Source of the DNA: Dietzia sp032248695
GTDB lineage: Bacteria > Actinomycetota > Actinomycetes > Mycobacteriales > Mycobacteriaceae
Reading direction: 5' to 3'
Length of the DNA: 64,000 nt
Assembly (NCBI RefSeq): GCF_032248695.1
Contig: NZ_JAVHXC010000002.1
Coordinates: 248,001 to 312,000 of the forward strand
Below the pieces are notes generated by a model. The model was given only the letters and a program-made list of their open reading frames with translations. It did not search any database and had not been told where the DNA came from. The position numbers and the translations under genes are program-made. Positions 59,495 to 64,000 of the stretch are shown here, in pieces. Position 1 is the stretch's first letter. The number at the start of each line of letters is the position of its first letter.

Positions 59495-60582
59495 GGGATC
59501 CCTCCTTCATGGCATCGCGGTGCGACGTTGGTGTAGAGCACGTGGTTGAGCGTGGCTCCTCCGCTCGGGAGCAGGTTGGGCACGTTGTTGCCCGGGCCGT
59601 GGACGATGTCGGCGCCGCAGAGATAGAACTGGAACCACGAGCCGAACGAGCCCATCCGGATGAGGTTGTCGGTCTTGAGGGGCATGTTCGTCAGGACGTC
59701 GCTGAGTTTCTCCTCGTTGTCGGCGAGATTGTCGGTGACGAGTTTGAGGTGGTCGAGCGATTCGGTGACGGCCGGACGCGTCGCCGTGACGACGTTCTCC
59801 GCTGAGGACGTCAGGTCCGCCATCGAGTCGAGCGAGCTGCCGACGGCGTCGCGCTCCGCGGCCAGACCCTCGACGAGTTGCCGGGTGGTCACCACGAGTT
59901 GCTGGAACTGCACGTCCCGCTCGTTGATGGTCTGCAGGACCCGGGTGAGGTTGTCGATGACCTCCCCGATGACCCGGTCGCGGTCGGCGAGGTGGTTGGT
60001 GAGCTGCCCGGTCTGGCGGACGAGGCTCGTCACGGTTCCGCCCTCACCCTGCAGGACGCGGACGAGCGAGTCGGCGAGGGCGTTGACGTCCTCCGGCTGC
60101 AGGGTGGTGAACAGCGGGCGGAACCCGTTGAACAGGGCCGTGAGGTCGACGGCGGGTGAGGTCTTCTCGATCGGGATCGTGGTCCCCTCGGGGAGGGTGG
60201 GCTGCACGGGACCAGGCTCGCGCGCGATGTTCATGTACCGCTGGCCGATCATGTTGCGGAACCGGAGGCTGAGGTGCACGTTCGCGGGCAGGGTCCGGTC
60301 CCCGGAAAGCGTGAAGTACACCTTCGCCTGGTCACGCTCGTGGATCTCGAAGTCGGTCACGTGGCCCACGACCACGCCCGCGATCCGGACGTCGTCGCCC
60401 TTCTCCACCATCGTGGCGTCGGAGAAGATCGCCGAGTACTCGGTGCCCTCCTCGCGGGTGCCGCCGCGGATGGTGGTGGCGAGGATCGTGGACAACAGGC
60501 CGGTGACGACGATGAAGATGACGAGCTTGACGAACGAGGACAGCAGCCCCCCGCGGAACAGCGCCCTGAGTCGGGTCCTCAC
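59491..60582 (-). CDS. mceB: Mce family protein, MceB position
   Basis: 363-residue Mce protein: membrane helix at about residues 15-36 (SSFVKLVIFIVVTGLLSTIL), MCE domain (FSDATMVEKGDDVRIAGVVVGHVTDFEI), then coiled helices and the MceB end FGSWFQFYLCGADIVHGPG with conserved Cys. GTG start overlaps the mceA stop (GTGA). Part of the hexameric Mce tube. Confidence 0.93.
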   Translation of the reverse strand: MRTRLRALFRGGLLSSFVKLVIFIVVTGLLSTILATTIRGGTREEGTEYSAIFSDATMVEKGDDVRIAGVVVGHVTDFEIHERDQAKVYFTLSGDRTLPANVHLSLRFRNMIGQRYMNIAREPGPVQPTLPEGTTIPIEKTSPAVDLTALFNGFRPLFTTLQPEDVNALADSLVRVLQGEGGTVTSLVRQTGQLTNHLADRDRVIGEVIDNLTRVLQTINERDVQFQQLVVTTRQLVEGLAAERDAVGSSLDSMADLTSSAENVVTATRPAVTESLDHLKLVTDNLADNEEKLSDVLTNMPLKTDNLIRMGSFGSWFQFYLCGADIVHGPGNNVPNLLPSGGATLNHVLYTNVAPRCHEGGIP

Positions 60583-62015
60583 CTGAACTCCACCTCCGTC
60601 CCGCGCAGTGCCGGCGCACCGATGGCCCCGATCCAGGCCGGGATCTCGGCCGCGTCACGGGAGGTGGCGACACCGTAGACCGTGCGCACGGTGTCGGTCT
60701 CGAGCGGCGACCCGGCGTAGGCCATGGCCATGACGCCCGCGTCGCGGCCCGCGGTGACGGTCGACGGGAACGGCAGGTTGGGCTGCTCGGGGACCGCGCG
60801 CCCGGGCGCCGCGGGGACGGAGCCACGGACCCGCAACGGCGGCACGGGGCCGTCGAGGTCCAGCGGGTTGGGCAGCGTGGGCATGCTCTGCGGGCCGGGG
60901 TTACGGGACGGCGGCTGGAAGGAGCCGTCGGCGATCGCCCCGCCCGGCGCCATCGGGAAGATGTCGGGCTCCTGGACGGGTTCGTAGCAGCGGGGCCCGC
61001 GCGTGTCGAAGAAGCGGGGTTCGTCCTGGTTGGGCACGTACCGTCCCTTGGGGTTGACCACCTCGATGGTCACGCGGATACCGGGGTGCGGGTCGCCGAC
61101 GCCGAGGATCGCATCGGAGCGGTCCAGGGCGAGCATGAAGTTCTCCACCGTGCACGGCAGAGCCGGCGAGTACTCGGCGAGGTACTCCAGCGAGGTGCGC
61201 GAGTCGGCCGCCAGGGCGATGAGATCCGCGCGGTTGTCGGCGAGGAACCCGGTGACCACGTCGGCCGAGCTGCTGATGCGCTGCAGCCCGTCGGCGATGT
61301 CGGTGCGGCGCTGGATCACCGTGTCGCCGGTGGTCCGCAGGGCGTCGAGGGCGTGGATGAGGTCGGGCAGCGCCTCGGAGTAGGTCTGGGAGAAGGTCGC
61401 CAGGTCCTCGAGGCCGGCCTCGAGCGCGGGCATCTCCTGCGTGATGCCCTCGAAGACCTGCCCGATCTCCACGAGGCTCGCTCCGATCTCGTCGCCGCGG
61501 CCGGCCAGTGCCTGGTTGAGGGCGCCGAGGGTGCCGGCCAGCTTCTCCGGGGGCACGGCCTCGAGCACGGGCAGCAGCCCGTCGAGGACCCGGCCGAGCT
61601 CGACGGCGTTGCCGCGGGTGTCCTGCTGGATCGTCGCCCCCGGTTCGAGCGCGCCCGCGGGCGCGTCGGGGAAGCCGAGGTCGACGTACCGCTCGCCGAA
61701 GAGGGTCTTGGGAAGGAGGCGGCCGCTGATGTTCCCGGGCAGCTGGCCCATGAAGTCCGGGTCGAACTCCATGTTGACGCGGACCTGTTCACCGTCGGGC
61801 TCGACGCCCGAGACGCGACCGACGAGGACTCCCCGCGCCTTGACATCGGCGTCCACGGGCAGGGAGTAGGCCATGTCGTCGGTGACCATGGTGACGGTGT
61901 CGGAGGAGGTGAACGCCCGGTTGTAGACGGCGATGGTGGTGGCGACGAACGCGACCGCGATGACGATGAACAGGGCCGCCAGGAGCCGCTTCCGGGTCGG
62001 TGACAGGTCGTTCAT
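60579..62015 (-). CDS. mceA: Mce family protein, MceA position
   Basis: 478-residue Mce protein, the first of six. N-terminal helix (residues 9-28), MCE domain (VDADVKARGVLVGRVSGVEPDGEQVRVNMEFD), long helical needle region (120-280), and the C-terminal part with CTVENFMLALDRSDAILGVGDPHPG and a Pro-rich tail. The ATG overlaps the yrbEB stop (ATGA). MceA proteins contact host or environmental lipids and form part of the transport tube. Confidence 0.93.
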   Translation of the reverse strand: MNDLSPTRKRLLAALFIVIAVAFVATTIAVYNRAFTSSDTVTMVTDDMAYSLPVDADVKARGVLVGRVSGVEPDGEQVRVNMEFDPDFMGQLPGNISGRLLPKTLFGERYVDLGFPDAPAGALEPGATIQQDTRGNAVELGRVLDGLLPVLEAVPPEKLAGTLGALNQALAGRGDEIGASLVEIGQVFEGITQEMPALEAGLEDLATFSQTYSEALPDLIHALDALRTTGDTVIQRRTDIADGLQRISSSADVVTGFLADNRADLIALAADSRTSLEYLAEYSPALPCTVENFMLALDRSDAILGVGDPHPGIRVTIEVVNPKGRYVPNQDEPRFFDTRGPRCYEPVQEPDIFPMAPGGAIADGSFQPPSRNPGPQSMPTLPNPLDLDGPVPPLRVRGSVPAAPGRAVPEQPNLPFPSTVTAGRDAGVMAMAYAGSPLETDTVRTVYGVATSRDAAEIPAWIGAIGAPALRGTEVEFR

Positions 62016-62869
62016 CCGGCCACCCGCACCGTCGTGGTGGTGCCCCAGAGGGCGAGTCCGACGAAGAAGTTGAGGATGGCCACGACCACGATCGTGGTGC
62101 GGACCGCGCGGCCGACCGCGACGCCGACGCCCGCGGGACCGCCGGTGGCGGTGAACCCGTAGTAGCAGTGGATCATCACGAGCACGAAGGCGAAGATGAT
62201 CACCTTGACGAAGGAGTAGATCACGTCCTCCGGTGGGAGGAAGAGGTGGAAGTAGTGGTCGAACGAGCCCGTGGACTGCCCCTGGACGAGCGTGTTCACC
62301 CCCCTCGTGGCGAGGTAGGACGACAGCAGGCCGACCACGTACAGCGGGATGACCGCGATGAACCCGGCGATGATCCGGGTGGTGACGAGGTAGGGCACGC
62401 TGGGGATCGCCATCACCTCGAGCGCGTCGATCTCCTCGGAGATCCGCATGGCGCCCAGCTGCGCGGTGAATCCGCATCCGACCGTGGCCGACAGGGCGAG
62501 AGAGGCGACCAGCGGCGCGACCTCACGGGTGTTGACGTAGGCGGAGAGGAAGCCGGTGAGCACCGAGCTGCCGATCTGGTCGAGCGCGGCGTATCCCTGC
62601 AGGCCCACGACCACGCCGGTGAAGCCGCTCATCATGACGATGACGCCGATCGTCCCGCCGAGGACGGCGAGCACGCCCACGCCGAAGGTCACCTCGGCGA
62701 TGAGCCGCAGGACCTCCTTGCGGTAGTGGACGATCGTCTGCGGGATCCACCGGATCGCGCGGAGGTGGAAGGCGAGTTGGTCGCCGAGGGAGTCGAACGC
62801 GGCGACCGGGCCGCCGATCATCGCCCGGATACGGGCGCGGGTGGGGCCGACGTCGGTGTGGATCGCCAT
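62012..62869 (-). CDS. yrbEB: Mce permease, YrbEB position
   Basis: 285-residue MlaE-family membrane protein with about five transmembrane helices. The family motif around SEEIDALEVMAIPSVPYLVTTRIIAG couples the permease to the ATPase. With YrbEA it forms the inner-membrane part of the Mce lipid importer. The start ATG directly follows the yrbEA stop, and the stop overlaps mceA. Confidence 0.95.
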   Translation of the reverse strand: MAIHTDVGPTRARIRAMIGGPVAAFDSLGDQLAFHLRAIRWIPQTIVHYRKEVLRLIAEVTFGVGVLAVLGGTIGVIVMMSGFTGVVVGLQGYAALDQIGSSVLTGFLSAYVNTREVAPLVASLALSATVGCGFTAQLGAMRISEEIDALEVMAIPSVPYLVTTRIIAGFIAVIPLYVVGLLSSYLATRGVNTLVQGQSTGSFDHYFHLFLPPEDVIYSFVKVIIFAFVLVMIHCYYGFTATGGPAGVGVAVGRAVRTTIVVVAILNFFVGLALWGTTTTVRVAG

Positions 62870-63700
62870 CTACGACCCCTTCGGCGGGACGATCTGCAGG
62901 TACATCGCCGTGAGGATGAGGTTGGCGAAGAACAGCAGGAGGAAGGTGAGGACCACGCCGAGGTTGACGGCGTCGCCGACACCCTTCGGGCCGCCCTTGG
63001 GGTTCATGCCGCAGTAGGAGGAGACGACTCCGGCGATGAGGCCGAAGACGAGGGCCTTGAGCGAGGACATGATGAAGTCCGGCAACTGCGCGAGCGCCCC
63101 GAACGACATCAGGTAGGCGCCCGGCGTACCGCCCTGCAGGAGGATGTTGAACACGTAGCCGCCGGCGATGCCGACGATCGAGACGAGCCCGTTGAGCAGG
63201 ACGGCGATGAGCATCATGCCCAGGACGCGGGGCACCACGAGCCGCTGGACCGGGTCGATGCCCAGCACCCTCATGGCGTCGAGCTCCTCCCGGATGGTGC
63301 GGGCGCCGAGGTCGGCCGCGACCGCGGAGCCCGCGGCACCGGCGATGAGCAGGGAGGTCACCAGCGGCGCCCCCTGCTGCACGACGGCGAGGACGCCGGT
63401 GGCCCCGGTGTACGCCTCCGCGCCGAGCTGCTGGACGAGCGACCCCGTCTGCATCGCGACCACCGCGCCGAACGGGATCGCCACCAGCGCCGACGGCAGG
63501 ATCGTCACCGACGCGATGAACCAGGACTGCCCGATGAACTCACGGAACTGGAACGGCCGCCTGAATATGCCCCGCAACACCTCGAGGAACAACCGGAACA
63601 CCTTGCCGGCCTCGCCGAACGCGGTGCGGACGCCACCGCCGACGTCCGACGGCGACACCCCGGTCCTCTCCTCAGGCTGCTGGGTCGCACCCTCCGCCAT
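62870..63700 (-). CDS. yrbEA: Mce permease, YrbEA position
   Basis: 276-residue MlaE-family permease with several membrane helices and the coupling motif REELDAMRVLGIDPVQRLVVPRVLG. The first 30 residues are a charged cytoplasmic leader (ATQQPEERTGVSPSDVGGG). It begins 26 bases after the preceding gene's stop (63727) with no terminator between, so it is probably co-transcribed with the ATPase. First permease of the operon, typical of yrbE4A-type arrangement. Confidence 0.95.
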   Translation of the reverse strand: MAEGATQQPEERTGVSPSDVGGGVRTAFGEAGKVFRLFLEVLRGIFRRPFQFREFIGQSWFIASVTILPSALVAIPFGAVVAMQTGSLVQQLGAEAYTGATGVLAVVQQGAPLVTSLLIAGAAGSAVAADLGARTIREELDAMRVLGIDPVQRLVVPRVLGMMLIAVLLNGLVSIVGIAGGYVFNILLQGGTPGAYLMSFGALAQLPDFIMSSLKALVFGLIAGVVSSYCGMNPKGGPKGVGDAVNLGVVLTFLLLFFANLILTAMYLQIVPPKGS

Positions 63701-63726
63701 CTACTCTCCCCCGGCCTCTCCCGCCT

Positions 63727-64000
63727 TCAGCTCTGGTCAGAACCGTAGTGGTCGTCGAGTCCTGACGGGCTCGCGCCTCCCGGCGTGGCGGCCGGAGCGG
63801 GGGTCGTGGCGGGCTGCGCGGTGGCGGCAGCGGGGGTCGTGGCGGGCTCTGCGGCCGGTGCGGACTCGTTCCGCGCCGACCCCGGGACCCCGGACGCGGC
63901 GGCCGGGGCCGGGGCGGACCGCCCGTTCCCGTGCCCGCGGGCAGCCCACTCTGCTCGGATCGCCTCCTGCGCCTCGGGCGGAAGGGTGTCGAGCATCTCG
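63727..64000 (-). CDS. C-terminal fragment of a probable Mce ATPase (Mkl/MlaF type), cut by window edge
   Basis: Only the last 90 codons are in the window. The first part (EMLDTLPPEAQEAIRAEWAA) reads like the C-terminal helix of an MlaF/Mkl-type ATP-binding subunit, followed by an Ala/Pro/Thr-rich disordered tail with PATTPA-type repeats. No nucleotide-binding motif is visible here. Position in front of yrbEA and near rpoB supports Mkl: in M. tuberculosis mkl (Rv0655) also lies in the rplL-rpoB interval. The identification is therefore mainly by context. Confidence 0.6.
   Translation of the reverse strand, partial: EMLDTLPPEAQEAIRAEWAARGHGNGRSAPAPAAASGVPGSARNESAPAAEPATTPAAATAQPATTPAPAATPGGASPSGLDDHYGSDQS

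Overview
This is a GC-rich stretch of chromosome from an actinobacterium of the Mycobacteriales. The mce/yrbE operon, the RpoB/RpoC sequences, a CYP51 very close to the mycobacterial enzyme and an F420-type oxidoreductase all point there. Gene content and base composition would suit Dietzia or a relative such as Rhodococcus or Gordonia, but the genus cannot be fixed from reading alone. No tRNA, rRNA, CRISPR array, insertion sequence or phage gene was seen. Genes are packed tightly, many joined by 4-base ATGA or GTGA stop/start overlaps.

Layout. (1) 1-8728: an acyclic-terpene/branched acyl-CoA module: TIGR03084-family protein, AtuA, acyl-CoA dehydrogenase and acyl-CoA carboxylase beta subunit on the minus strand, a divergent acyl-CoA ligase, and a second, internally shortened AtuA-like gene. 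A perfect palindrome and a Crp/GlxR-type site lie in the divergent promoter region. (2) 8765-14200: acetyl-CoA hydrolase/transferase, a MarR regulator, an MHS-type transporter and a divergent CYP152 P450 with OleT-like active-site residues. (3) 14256-20764: a valine-degradation operon (mmsA, isobutyryl-CoA dehydrogenase, mmsB, LuxR regulator) with a divergent acyl-CoA synthetase. (4) 20819-33304: a large oxidative locus around CYP51. A ferredoxin, CYP51, SDR, CYP123-like P450 and TetR run leftwards and continue into SnoaL-like, unknown, FadD-like and SDR genes. An aldehyde dehydrogenase, SDR, beta-hydroxyacid dehydrogenase and CMD-family gene run rightwards. The core has the same order as M. 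tuberculosis Rv0763c-Rv0771. (5) 33329-41657: methyltransferase, VWA/MoxR pair (Rv0959/Rv0958-like), YccF, AhpD-like, GNAT, pirin, SDR and LLM oxidoreductase genes. (6) 41735-44985: a glycosyltransferase - methyltransferase - alpha/alpha-barrel protein operon behind a KstR-like box. (7) 45200-52773: rpoB-rpoC. (8) 53210-64000: an mce lipid-import operon (two yrbE permeases, mceA-F, two Mce-associated proteins), preceded by the tail of a probable mkl/MlaF ATPase cut by the window edge.

How it fits together. Most of the window serves uptake (mce, MHS transporter), activation (four AMP-forming ligases, two of which head divergent promoters), oxidation (three P450s, acyl-CoA dehydrogenases, SDRs, aldehyde dehydrogenases) and carboxylation/CoA transfer of lipids, isoprenoids, steroids or branched acids. 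Sites resembling those of Crp/GlxR and KstR suggest shared catabolic control. The housekeeping anchors are rpoBC and the Rv0958/Rv0959-like pair. The best candidates for something undescribed are the enlarged CYP51 locus with its unrecognised 424-residue protein, the OleT-like CYP152, and the KstR-boxed glycosyltransferase trio.
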